In this document: in pieces, positions 27,430-35,190 of the stretch
How positions within the stretch are numbered: the stretch's first letter is position 1
Layout of the letters: every line of letters begins with the position of its first letter
Origin: Candidatus Hydrogenedentes bacterium ADurb.Bin170
GTDB lineage: Bacteria > Hydrogenedentota > Hydrogenedentia > Hydrogenedentales > CAITNO01
DNA: 64,000 nucleotides
Direction of reading: 5' to 3'
Assembly: GCA_002070275.1 (NCBI GenBank)
Contig: MWCY01000008.1
Span: 24,438-88,437 of the forward strand
Notes under the pieces: model-generated
What the model was told of the DNA's origin: nothing
Database searches by the model: none
Seen by the model: only the letters and a program-made list of their open reading frames with translations
Position numbers and translations under genes: made by a program

Positions 27430-30400
27430 TTATCGGCTGAATTCGCGTACCGGAGTATCCTGGAGTTTCATGCTCTCTGCTTCACTGGCATAAATGGAGA
27501 AACTGGCACGGGCCGGTGTGCCATCCATAAACAGATATCCCGATGCGTCTTTGTATACGGTCTGTGCAGTCAGCGTATAGAAAATCTCATTGCGGCGATT
27601 TGAATCAGCATTGATATTTTCTTTCAACGGCGGATTGCCTTCGTCACCCAGGCGTGTGAAGAGTTGGTTGTAGTACATACAGGCATCCGGACGGCGCGCT
27701 AAAAAACGGTCGCGCGGAAGCATGCATGCCCAGGCATTCGACAGATTTGCAGGAGGTGTATTCATTTCCTCTGTATTTTGCACAATAACGGCATCGTGCC
27801 GGAGCAAATCGACAAGAAGGTTAAACGGACGGGCGGACTCAGCCCAGTTGTCTTGAGCCAGTCCTGAAGCCACCAGAGCGCCATCGCGGTAAAACTTCCA
27901 GAAGATCCGTATATTGTCCGGATCCACCGAAGAGAGACCGGAAGTCGGCACGATCACACGGAAGCGCACATCCGCATTGATGCGCTCTTCGCACGCCCGA
28001 TCAAAAGGAGGAAGCGGCACTCGGGTCGCATAACCGAAAGAATTTTTTTTCTCGAGCGTACCTGTCAATTCCAGTTCGTTCAGTTCTTTAAGACCGGATT
28101 CAGTAAACAGCTTTACATGAATATCCGTGTTAATTGCCACATTCTCAACGCCATGCACCCACAAAACATAGTCAATACCGGCAGCGGACAGATGCGCTAC
28201 CGTCAGCCCTGCAGAGCTGTAATTGGCGGGCACATACTGCACGTTGCCGCTTTCATCCGCCCCGATGATATCCAGACACAGCGGTACGCCTATGTTGTTC
28301 CGAAGAATTGCCTGAAAAGCGGTTCCTCCGAGCAGGGTGGAACCCTGCAGCGGGTCACCAAGCCACTCGGATTGACCCAAAGGCGTCAGAGTGCCATTAT
28401 CTTCCACACGATAGATGCGGAAGCGTGCCAGCTGGCGGCACGCCGGTGCAGCCTCAGGCATTTTCGGCCCTACAAGTTGCCACGCCGCTGAAGGCGGATC
28501 CGAACGTACCTGCATCTTGTCAGAAAACCGGGCTGCTGTTCTGTAGAGCCAATGCACAACAATATTATTCTGGCTGGCTGTGTCAGGCTGGTTGCCTGCA
28601 CGGTCTGACGCCAGAAGTTTAAATGCGGTCTGCCAGTCATCGGCGTTGCTGCCCCGCTGCATCCTCACACGCCAGGCCACCGTCATATCTGCGGGAGAGA
28701 CAAGCGTCTGGGTGTAGCTGTCTACAGTAGTGGCAGGAACTCCGGTGCCATTCCACTGGGCGGTACCGGGACGCCCTTCCGGGAAAACATAAGGCGTTGC
28801 CGGTGTGGCGGCGGCTGCAGAAAATCCTGAAAGGGTTACAGGAAAACTTGTTCCGCCCTGTGAGGGAGGCACATCGACAAAGCGCGCCTTTACCAGCATC
28901 TCCAGAAAGTCGTATGAAAGAGCATCGGCCGAAGAATAGGGGACGTCCTGTCTGGAGCCCGGGTTGACATAAACATGCATATCAGAGACAGCAAAAGAGG
29001 CTGCATTTTTGGGTGTAACGTCAGGATCAATCTGTCCCGGTACCCATCCTGCAGGCATCAGCCAGTTCGCATCGGGAAACACACGGTTCACGCCACAGAT
29101 GGAGGGCGAGCCAGCACAGGCATTAGCCACACCGCCCGGCGTGTCAATTACCAGTGCCGGGGGAACGGTATCGATCAACGTGGTACAGGCATCGAGCAAG
29201 CCCGGCTTCAACTCACCGTTGATGGCGACCTCAAAGGACGCCAAACCGTCGGTGCAGATTACATTGCCATTGGAAGCAGCATTAAAAGGCTGGCCGAAGT
29301 GGAAAGGAAAACGGATCTCTTCCATGTCACCGACAAAAGAAGGGGCTCCTGCCGGGCTCAACTGTATATAATTGCCTTCTGCGAAAGGCCTCCCGGCATA
29401 GGTCTCTGGAACAAGAGCAACAAAGGTTATGGATGACAGATTGAGTCCGGTGATCACCAGAGTGGCGTTGGTGCTTTTTCCTGCCAGCCGTTCCACATCA
29501 CAGGATGCGATCTGAGCATCCGCTATGCGAAAACGAAAAACGGCCGCTCCGTTGCCATGGCAGGCATCACTCACCCTTTTAATAATGTCATGTGCCGTGG
29601 GACAGGTGATGCTTCCTGAAAGGGATTCAACAACATAGGGGTAGGAACCCGCCTCAAAATCGCCGTTAGGAATCAGGTTCAGCGTACCAATCCACTCCGG
29701 ATCAGCCATTTCCAGTGCAGGCGACAGATAAGTCAGACAAAAGTCATCCACCATCCAGAAAGCACTGGAGAAGGAGGGGTCAACGGAAACCCGCACTTTG
29801 GGAAGAAACGGCATCAATATCATATGGTCAGGGATGTAGTCAAAAACACGCACACACGCCCCGCCCACGTTGAAGGCATTCGTACCTAAGATGTAGGGTG
29901 ACGGGAACCCGGTGACCTGCAGTTCGCCATTCAACGGTTCATCCCCGTAACGCAACTGGATAAATGCATTCACCGGCCCGCCGGTTTCGCCCTCGCCCTC
30001 GCCCTCGCCCTCTCCCTCTCCTTCACCTTCACCTTCGCCCTCGCCTTCGCCCTCGCCTTCGGCACCGACACCGGCATTAAAGCGAACGGAAGCCGACAGA
30101 CGCGGAGCCCCAATACCGCCCAAACGAGCCGTATACCGCTGCGCTTCTCCAGCGATACCGTCGGCAGTAATTTTATAGGCACCCGGTATCGTGAGGCCGG
30201 ACTGCGTGAGTTCACTCTGATAAACGGCTTTTTTCAGGGTATCAGCCTGGTCGGGACCCCCAGTTAATTCTGTCCCTGCCAGCTGCACTGCTCCTATAAG
30301 AATAGTCGTCGGCTTTCTGTCGGGCACATCTGTACGGGTATAGCTTTTAATTTCGATCGCTCCGGCAATCGGCTCACCAACAGAAACATTGACAGGCAGA

Positions 30401-30735
30401 AGGTGCCATCCTTCATCAGTCCAAATGGTCGGCCAGCCATTTGCAGGAAGTGTCAGCACGGGCAATTTATTAAAGAAGATTTCCAGTTTTTCCCCATTTG
30501 CCTTCTGGTTGCGGTGCAGCACCTTCAGCCAGATATTGACTTTCATCTGCGGAGAACTCAGGTCTGACACACCATAAGGCAGGGCGAGCGTCTCCACCAA
30601 AAGAGACGGCAGCTCCTGCAGGGTAATCGGCGTTTGAACCGTCAGATCCATCAGGGTGCATGGATCGGACTGCCCCAGTGCTCCTAACGGCAGAAACAGC
30701 ATGCCGATCAGCAGTGCCACAGAAATTCGGTGCAT
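27430..30735 (-). CDS. Large secreted protein with an internal poly-(Glu-Gly) tract, hypothetical
   Basis: A 1101-residue exported protein (signal peptide 1-21, ending ALGQS) that I cannot assign to a family. About residues 22-220 look strand-rich. Twelve Glu-Gly dipeptides (about 226-249) then form a flexible acidic linker. The rest (250-1101) is a series of strand-rich segments with many Pro, Asp and Cys residues. It includes a phrase like LIPNGDFEAGSYPYV typical of carbohydrate-binding jelly rolls and Ig-like parts. No C-terminal membrane anchor is present, unlike its downstream neighbour. It lies first in the operon behind a consensus promoter and a structured leader, with GAGGAG before the ATG. 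It may be a partner of the giant protein at the surface. Confidence 0.8.
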   Translation of the reverse strand: MHRISVALLIGMLFLPLGALGQSDPCTLMDLTVQTPITLQELPSLLVETLALPYGVSDLSSPQMKVNIWLKVLHRNQKANGEKLEIFFNKLPVLTLPANGWPTIWTDEGWHLLPVNVSVGEPIAGAIEIKSYTRTDVPDRKPTTILIGAVQLAGTELTGGPDQADTLKKAVYQSELTQSGLTIPGAYKITADGIAGEAQRYTARLGGIGAPRLSASVRFNAGVGAEGEGEGEGEGEGEGEGEGEGEGEGETGGPVNAFIQLRYGDEPLNGELQVTGFPSPYILGTNAFNVGGACVRVFDYIPDHMILMPFLPKVRVSVDPSFSSAFWMVDDFCLTYLSPALEMADPEWIGTLNLIPNGDFEAGSYPYVVESLSGSITCPTAHDIIKRVSDACHGNGAAVFRFRIADAQIASCDVERLAGKSTNATLVITGLNLSSITFVALVPETYAGRPFAEGNYIQLSPAGAPSFVGDMEEIRFPFHFGQPFNAASNGNVICTDGLASFEVAINGELKPGLLDACTTLIDTVPPALVIDTPGGVANACAGSPSICGVNRVFPDANWLMPAGWVPGQIDPDVTPKNAASFAVSDMHVYVNPGSRQDVPYSSADALSYDFLEMLVKARFVDVPPSQGGTSFPVTLSGFSAAAATPATPYVFPEGRPGTAQWNGTGVPATTVDSYTQTLVSPADMTVAWRVRMQRGSNADDWQTAFKLLASDRAGNQPDTASQNNIVVHWLYRTAARFSDKMQVRSDPPSAAWQLVGPKMPEAAPACRQLARFRIYRVEDNGTLTPLGQSEWLGDPLQGSTLLGGTAFQAILRNNIGVPLCLDIIGADESGNVQYVPANYSSAGLTVAHLSAAGIDYVLWVHGVENVAINTDIHVKLFTESGLKELNELELTGTLEKKNSFGYATRVPLPPFDRACEERINADVRFRVIVPTSGLSSVDPDNIRIFWKFYRDGALVASGLAQDNWAESARPFNLLVDLLRHDAVIVQNTEEMNTPPANLSNAWACMLPRDRFLARRPDACMYYNQLFTRLGDEGNPPLKENINADSNRRNEIFYTLTAQTVYKDASGYLFMDGTPARASFSIYASEAESMKLQDTPVREFSR
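29986..30060 (-). repeat. Hexanucleotide-like repeat coding for 12 Glu-Gly units
   Basis: Twenty-five codons alternate GAR and GGN on the minus strand, encoding twelve Glu-Gly pairs and a final Glu. Codons vary (GAA/GAG, GGC/GGT/GGA), so the tract is imperfect, with short identical runs of GAGGGC where slippage is likeliest. Confidence 0.9.
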
Positions 30736-30740
30736 AACTT

Positions 30741-30834
30741 TCTCCTCTTAGTGCTTTCCCGGAGTACTTTTCACCGGTTTTTTCTCAAAACCGTACCGGC
30801 TGTGTGCTTTTCTCTGCACACTTGGAGTATTATT
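30741..30834 (-). promoter_or_regulatory. Structured 5' leader of the giant secreted-protein operon
   Basis: About 100 bases separate the predicted start (near 30834) from the ATG. A first hairpin pairs GUGUGC with GCACAC (30802-30807 and 30816-30821). A second element has CCGGUAC able to pair with GUACUCCGG (one bulged U) around an inner GGUUUU/AAAACC hairpin, or alternatively with the nearer ACCGG. The two pairings exclude one another. A purine-rich GAGGAG ribosome-binding site follows. It does not match the cyclic-di-GMP or other riboswitch consensus I know. Confidence 0.45.
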
Positions 30835-30840
30835 ACATAA

Positions 30841-30869
30841 ACTATACCTTAGAAGTGATTTTCTGTCAA
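30841..30869 (-). promoter_or_regulatory. Consensus sigma70 promoter of the giant secreted-protein operon
   Basis: Minus strand: perfect TTGACA (30864-30869), a 17-base spacer and TATAGT (30841-30846). This is the best -35/-10 pair in the window and implies strong basal expression of the two large secreted proteins. Confidence 0.75.
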
Positions 30870-30922
30870 ATTTTTAAATGCATTTTCAGCAGTAAAACAG
30901 GCCGCTTTCCCCTGCATGGCAG

Positions 30923-30959
30923 TCCGGGTGCCGATCCCGTGTAAACTGGCACACCCGGA
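30923..30959. repeat. Inverted repeat in the 353-base divergent intergenic region
   Basis: TCCGGGTG (30923-30930) and CACCCGGA (30952-30959) are perfect complements, extended inside by CC/GG with a two-base bulge. No T-run follows on either strand. It lies upstream of both divergent promoters and could be an operator, a small-RNA stem or a relic. Confidence 0.5.
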
Positions 30960-30995
30960 AAGTAACAGAATGCTTTTATGCAAGGGAAAAGAGGC

Positions 30996-31023
30996 TTGCC
31001 CTGTATACTTTTATCAGTATTCA
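30996..31023 (+). promoter_or_regulatory. Possible promoter of the 49-residue protein gene
   Basis: TTGCCC (30996-31001), 16 bases, TATTCA (31018-31023). The match is moderate. A TATACT at 31004-31009 is an alternative -10 box without a good -35. Confidence 0.3.
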
Positions 31024-31088
31024 GGCGTTTTTCTTCTGTGCGGTTCTCAATCGGTCAAAAAGCCATACATTTTGAAAAGGATACCCCC

Positions 31089-31238
31089 ATGAAACACCTG
31101 AGACTGGTCAGCCGCCCCCCCGCCACAGCACAAATGGACGCAGGGCAGCTCATCACCATGCTTGCCAAAATCCTGCAGGCCGTGGGCGCCATGATGGTCA
31201 CCAAGGAAGAAAACACCCAGGGCCCCTACGACTGGTAA
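31089..31238 (+). CDS. Small protein of 49 residues, hypothetical
   Basis: The ATG at 31089 has AAAAGGA eight bases before it, which a chance frame would rarely have. The product begins with a basic segment and then has an amphipathic helix-like run (DAGQLITMLAKILQAVGAMM), ending in polar residues with QGPYDW. No family is recognised. It lies alone between the secreted-protein promoter and the ribosomal operon, with a T-rich stretch after its stop. It may be a small regulator or membrane-associated peptide. The longer frame starting at 30978 is rejected because the ribosome-binding site supports 31089. Confidence 0.45.
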   Translation: MKHLRLVSRPPATAQMDAGQLITMLAKILQAVGAMMVTKEENTQGPYDW

Positions 31239-31302
31239 CGCCTTTTTCCGGCTTTTTTCTGCTCTATCTCGCCTCATTTTCGGGCGTAGTCTGCAAATAA
31301 AA

Positions 31303-31332
31303 TTGCAGTGCCGTCCCTGAAAATGCTATTAT
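31303..31332 (+). promoter_or_regulatory. Probable promoter of the rpsB-tsf-pyrH-frr operon
   Basis: TTGCAG (31303-31308), an 18-base spacer and TATTAT (31327-31332) place a start near 31339, leaving a leader of about 120 bases before rpsB. Confidence 0.5.
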
Positions 31333-31392
31333 CCTGCTACTTAATTTCACAGGGGCGCTATTTTTCCAACACACACTGGAAGAAAACTCACT

Positions 31393-31450
31393 CGGGTGTC
31401 CGGTATGGATCCGGATGCACGTGGCGCTCCGAGGCACAACCCGACTGGAG
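31393..31450 (+). promoter_or_regulatory. Possible structured leader of rpsB, next to its ribosome-binding site
   Basis: CGGGT (31393-31397) can pair with ACCCG (31439-31443), enclosing a CCGG/CCGG hairpin (31400-31414). The outer stem ends two bases before the CTGGAG ribosome-binding site. Ribosomal-protein S2 leaders that let S2 repress itself are known in several phyla; similarity to them is inferred from position only. Confidence 0.3.
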
Positions 31451-31458
31451 ATTTTTTT

Positions 31459-32298
31459 ATGGCACTCGTAACAATGCGAGAACTGCTGGAAGCAGGGATT
31501 CATTTCGGACATCAGACCCGCCGCTGGAATCCCAAAATGAAACGTTACATCTACGGTGAACGTAACGGCATTTACATTATCGACCTGAAGCACACCCTGC
31601 GTCAGCTCTATCTGACCTACGCGCTGGTACGTGATATTGTTACCAAAGGCGGGCACGTGCTTTTTGTCGGCACCAAACGTCAGGCACAGGATGCCATCGC
31701 CCGCGAATCTGAACGCTGTGGCATGTACTTCGTCAACACCCGCTGGCTCGGCGGCACACTCACGAACTACCAGACCGTGCGCCAGAGTATCGCCAGACTG
31801 AACGGCCTGCAGGAAATGGAGCGGGACGGCACGATTGACAAATTCAATAAAAAAGAAGCGGCTGCGATGCGCAAAGAGCGCATGAAACTCGAAAAGAACC
31901 TGCAGGGTATTCAGACCATGCCCGGTCTGCCCCAGGTTGTTTTCGTTATCGATGCCGACCGTGAAAGCATCGCTATTAAAGAAGCACGCCGCCTGGGTAT
32001 CCCCTGCATTTCCATCATTGATACCAACTGCGATCCGGACGATGTCGATCTGCCTATCCCCGGAAATGATGATGCCATCCGCGCTATCGATCTCTATACG
32101 AAGTTGGTTGCCGATGCAGTAATTGAAGGCAAGATGCGCCGCGAAAAACTGGAAGAGGAAGAAGCAGCTGCAGCGCTTGCCAGCAACGAAGGCAGTGACC
32201 TGGCAGAGGAAGAAAGTCAGGAAAAGGATGCGGACGTGAGCCCTGACGATGCCTACGACGCCCAGTACGACATCGATGCGGAAGAGGAAGAGGCGTAA
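31459..32298 (+). CDS. rpsB: Small-subunit ribosomal protein S2 (uS2)
   Basis: Late-assembling protein of the 30S subunit, needed for binding S1 and initiating mRNA. The sequence opens with [26 protein letters not shown], and keeps the family blocks [20 protein letters not shown] and [29 protein letters not shown]. The 279 residues end in an acidic tail of about 45 residues, rich in Glu and Asp, that is longer than in E. coli. The ATG at 31459, behind CTGGAG, is chosen over an upstream start 21 codons earlier. It is followed by tsf, the usual partner. Confidence 0.97.
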   Translation: MALVTMRELLEAGIHFGHQTRRWNPKMKRYIYGERNGIYIIDLKHTLRQLYLTYALVRDIVTKGGHVLFVGTKRQAQDAIARESERCGMYFVNTRWLGGTLTNYQTVRQSIARLNGLQEMERDGTIDKFNKKEAAAMRKERMKLEKNLQGIQTMPGLPQVVFVIDADRESIAIKEARRLGIPCISIIDTNCDPDDVDLPIPGNDDAIRAIDLYTKLVADAVIEGKMRREKLEEEEAAAALASNEGSDLAEEESQEKDADVSPDDAYDAQYDIDAEEEEA

Positions 32299-32362
32299 TC
32301 ACACCTCGGCTTTTGGTCACTGTCACTGATCCAACAAAAAAATATAAAGGAGATAAAATCCC

Positions 32363-33022
32363 ATGACAATCTCAGCAGCAACTGTGAAAGAACTCAGAGA
32401 CGCAACCGGTGCCGGTATGATGGACTGCAAACGTGCGCTGGAAGAAAAGAACGGCAATTTTGAAGAAGCCATCAAATACCTGCGTGAGAAAGGAATGGCA
32501 AAGGCCGCCAAACGGGCAAGTAAAGTCGCCGCCGAAGGTGCCGTCGCTTCTTACATTCATATGGGCGGTAAAATCGGCGTGCTTGTTGAAGTCAACAGTG
32601 AAACCGATTTTGTGGCACGGGGCGATGCTTTTCAGGCTTTTGTCCGCGATATCTGCCTGCAGATCTGCTCCGCTTCACCGACCTATATCAGCCCGGATGA
32701 AATTCCCGCCGCCGCCCTTGCCGCGGAAAAAGAGGTTTATGTGAATCAGGCGCTTGCTACCGGAAAACCGGAAGCCATGTGCGAAAAAATTGCCGAAGGC
32801 AAGGTGAAAAAGTGGTACAGTGAAGTGTGCCTTCTGGAACAGCCTTTCGTAAAAGATGACAAAAAGAGCATCAAAGATCTGATCGCCGATCTGACTTCCA
32901 AATGTGGAGAAAAAATCGTGATCCGTCGCTTCGTCCGCTTCCAACTGGGCGAAGGCATCGAAAAAGAAAAGGTTGACCTTGCTGCTGAAGTGGCTGCCGA
33001 ACTTGCAAAAGTCGAAAAATAA
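32363..33022 (+). CDS. tsf: Elongation factor Ts
   Basis: Nucleotide-exchange factor that recharges EF-Tu with GTP. The N-terminal UBA-like domain (VKELRDATGAGMMDCKRALEE) and the EF-Tu-binding signature NSETDFVARGDAF (about residues 77-89) are both intact. At 219 residues it is shorter than the E. coli protein (283), in line with compact versions such as that of Thermus that carry a single core subdomain. A strong AAAGGAGA precedes the ATG. It sits between rpsB and pyrH as in most bacteria. Confidence 0.96.
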   Translation: MTISAATVKELRDATGAGMMDCKRALEEKNGNFEEAIKYLREKGMAKAAKRASKVAAEGAVASYIHMGGKIGVLVEVNSETDFVARGDAFQAFVRDICLQICSASPTYISPDEIPAAALAAEKEVYVNQALATGKPEAMCEKIAEGKVKKWYSEVCLLEQPFVKDDKKSIKDLIADLTSKCGEKIVIRRFVRFQLGEGIEKEKVDLAAEVAAELAKVEK

Positions 33023-33040
33023 CCACAGGGTTCTCCCTCA

Positions 33041-33763
33041 ATGGCATCACCGCTATTTAAACGAATCATGCTGAAGCTGAGCGGTCAGGCACTTGAAGGT
33101 CCTGACCGCAGCGGTGGCATTGATTTCTCCACGGTAGGCAGGTTCTGTGATGAGGTGGCGGAAATTGCCCGTTTGGGTGTTGAGATCGGACTGGTCGTCG
33201 GCGGCGGTAATATTTTCCGGGGTGCTCAGACAGAGCGCTCAGGCCTCGACCGCCCCACAGGCGACTATATGGGTATGCTCGCCACCGTCATCAACTCTCT
33301 TGCCCTGCAGGGGTCACTGGAAGAACGGGGCATTCTTACCCGTGTGATGAGTGCCATTGAAATGCCGCCCATCGCCGAGCGGTATATTCGCCGCCGTGCG
33401 ATCCGGCATCTTGAGAAAGGACGCGTGGTTATTTTCGCTGCCGGAACAGGCAACCCCTTTTTCACCACGGACACAGCTGCCGCATTACGCGCCAACGAAA
33501 TCGGTGCCGAAGTGCTGATGAAAGCGACCCGGGTCGACGGCATATATTCCACCGATCCCGAAAAAGATTCCGGCGCTGTAAAATATGATAGGCTGTCTTT
33601 TGACGATGTGCTGTCACAACAGTTAAAAGTCATGGATGCAACCGCAATTTCGTTGTGCCGGGAAAACAATCTTCCGGTGCTTGTCTTCAATCTTACGCAG
33701 TCAGGAAATCTTTTGAAAGCAGTGCTCGGCGACACCGTCGGCACGCTGGTGAAAGGAGAGTAA
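33041..33763 (+). CDS. pyrH: UMP kinase
   Basis: Phosphorylates UMP to UDP in pyrimidine nucleotide synthesis; forms a hexamer in the cytoplasm and is typically feedback-inhibited by UTP. The 240 residues show the amino-acid-kinase fold: [10 protein letters not shown] at the start, [47 protein letters not shown] (about residue 140) and [15 protein letters not shown]. It lies 18 bases after tsf and three bases before frr, so coupling is likely. There is only a weak GG-rich site before the ATG. Confidence 0.96.
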   Translation: MASPLFKRIMLKLSGQALEGPDRSGGIDFSTVGRFCDEVAEIARLGVEIGLVVGGGNIFRGAQTERSGLDRPTGDYMGMLATVINSLALQGSLEERGILTRVMSAIEMPPIAERYIRRRAIRHLEKGRVVIFAAGTGNPFFTTDTAAALRANEIGAEVLMKATRVDGIYSTDPEKDSGAVKYDRLSFDDVLSQQLKVMDATAISLCRENNLPVLVFNLTQSGNLLKAVLGDTVGTLVKGE

Positions 33764-33765
33764 CC

Positions 33766-34326
33766 ATGCCTCACACGCAAGCCATGAAAGATACGAAAGA
33801 CCGGATGAAAAAAAGTGTTGAATCCTTCAGGCAGGAGCTGGGAAGTATTCGCACAGGCCGGGCAAATGCCGCCATTCTTGACAATCTCGATTTTGAAGTA
33901 TACGGCTCCAAAATGAAACTCAATCAACTGGGTACGGTAACCGTGCCCGATGCGCACACCATTGCCGTTGATTTATGGGATAAAACCCAGATCCCGCTGA
34001 TTGAAAAAACGCTGCGCGCCTCTGCGTTGAATATCAATCCCACCAACGACGGCCGTTTAATTCGCATACCCATTCCACCGCTTACCGAAGAGCGACGCCG
34101 GGATCTGGTGAAACTTGCCAGCCAGTATGCAGAAGAGGCAAAAGTTGCTGTCCGCAATATCCGGCGCCAGGCAAACGACATAATCAAGCAGTTCCAGAAA
34201 GACGGCGTTGTGCCTGAAGACAACGCCCATCGCCTTTCGGACGACGTTCAAAAATGGACAGATGAGCATATCCGCGAAATTGATGATGTGCTGAAAGCCA
34301 AAGAAGCGGACATTATGGAAGTGTGA
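33766..34326 (+). CDS. frr: Ribosome recycling factor
   Basis: Splits the post-termination ribosome together with EF-G. The 186-residue product has the family core: GSIRTGRANAAILDNL (about 26-41), QLGTVTVPDAHTIAVDLWD, NPTNDGRLIRIPIPPLTEERR and the long C-terminal helix VRNIRRQANDIIKQFQKD. The ATG at 33766 has AAAGGAGAG just before it, inside the end of pyrH. A longer in-frame opening overlapping pyrH is not used. Tandem hairpins and a T-run follow the stop, closing the rpsB-tsf-pyrH-frr unit. Confidence 0.96.
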   Translation: MPHTQAMKDTKDRMKKSVESFRQELGSIRTGRANAAILDNLDFEVYGSKMKLNQLGTVTVPDAHTIAVDLWDKTQIPLIEKTLRASALNINPTNDGRLIRIPIPPLTEERRRDLVKLASQYAEEAKVAVRNIRRQANDIIKQFQKDGVVPEDNAHRLSDDVQKWTDEHIREIDDVLKAKEADIMEV

Positions 34327-34329
34327 CAT

Positions 34330-34402
34330 CGGCGGAGAGGCACCGCCGTGCATCAGCCTGTTTTTTGTAGCGGCAAGCCGTCCAGGGTTGTCGCTTTTTT
34401 TT
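34330..34402 (+). terminator. Tandem hairpins with T-run after frr
   Basis: A first stem CGGCGG/CCGCCG (34330-34348) is followed 12 bases later by TTTTTT. A second stem pairs AGCGGCAAGCC (34369-34379) with GGGTTGTCGCT (34385-34395) through one wobble and one mismatch, and is followed at once by an eight-T run (34395-34402). It separates frr from uppS, though no strong promoter lies between, so read-through is probably needed for uppS and cdsA. Confidence 0.65.
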
Positions 34403-34449
34403 ATCAGTGCAAGGGCATCATGCCATTGTGGCACCGGAAGTAAATCGAC

Positions 34450-35190
34450 ATGGATACGGCACAACAGATCGCTGCGCTCCTGGATAAAGAAAAAATTCCC
34501 GGTCACGTTGCCATTATCATGGACGGCAACGGACGCTGGGCGGAAGGCAGGGGCAAGTCCCGCCTCGAAGGGCACGAAGCAGGGGCAAGAAACGTAAAGG
34601 TCATCACCGAAGCCTGTCAGGAACTCGGTGTGCGTGTCCTGACGCTTTATGCATTCAGCACAGAAAACTGGCGTCGCTCGAAGCAGGAGATCGATTCTCT
34701 GTTTCAGCTAATGGGTCGCTATCTGAAGCAGTATTCCGGGCAGCTTCACAAAACAAACGTCCGCCTGCTGCACATGGGCGAAAACGACGGACTGCCCGCT
34801 AAAACAGTGAACGATATTCAAAAAGGACTGGATCTCACCCGAAACAATTACGGCATGGATGTCTGTGTAGGATTTAATTACGGCGGACGACGCGAAATAG
34901 TGCGTGCTGCCCGGCGGCTTGCTGAAAAAGTGCGGCAAGGCGAACTTTCTCCGGAGGAAATCACCGAAGACCTTTTTGCCGAGCATCTGTATCTGCCTAT
35001 GCATAATGAAGTGGATCTGCTGATCCGCACAAGCGGAGAGTACCGCATCAGCAATTTCATGCTCTGGCAGATCTCCTATTCAGAAATTGTAGTTACGCCC
35101 ACGTTCTGGCCCGATTTTTCAAAAGAGGAATTTTTTAAGGCCATACAGGAGTATCAGACACGACTGCGCCGGTTCGGAGGAAGACCTTGA
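34450..35190 (+). CDS. uppS: Isoprenyl (undecaprenyl diphosphate) synthase
   Basis: Builds the C55 lipid carrier for peptidoglycan and surface glycans by adding isopentenyl units in cis. The 246 residues include the catalytic block IIMDGNGRWAEGRG (about 23-36, with the essential Asp), LTLYAFSTENWRRS (about 63-76) and RTSGEYRISNFMLWQISYSE (about 193-212). It lies 47 bases past the terminator and overlaps cdsA by four bases. Its product feeds the glycan assembly genes elsewhere in the window. Confidence 0.95.
   Translation: MDTAQQIAALLDKEKIPGHVAIIMDGNGRWAEGRGKSRLEGHEAGARNVKVITEACQELGVRVLTLYAFSTENWRRSKQEIDSLFQLMGRYLKQYSGQLHKTNVRLLHMGENDGLPAKTVNDIQKGLDLTRNNYGMDVCVGFNYGGRREIVRAARRLAEKVRQGELSPEEITEDLFAEHLYLPMHNEVDLLIRTSGEYRISNFMLWQISYSEIVVTPTFWPDFSKEEFFKAIQEYQTRLRRFGGRP

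Noticed and set aside
30741..30834. Cyclic-di-GMP (GEMM) riboswitch in the giant-operon leader
   Set aside because: The leader is structured but lacks the conserved GEMM joining sequences that I know, so it is reported only as an unassigned structured leader.
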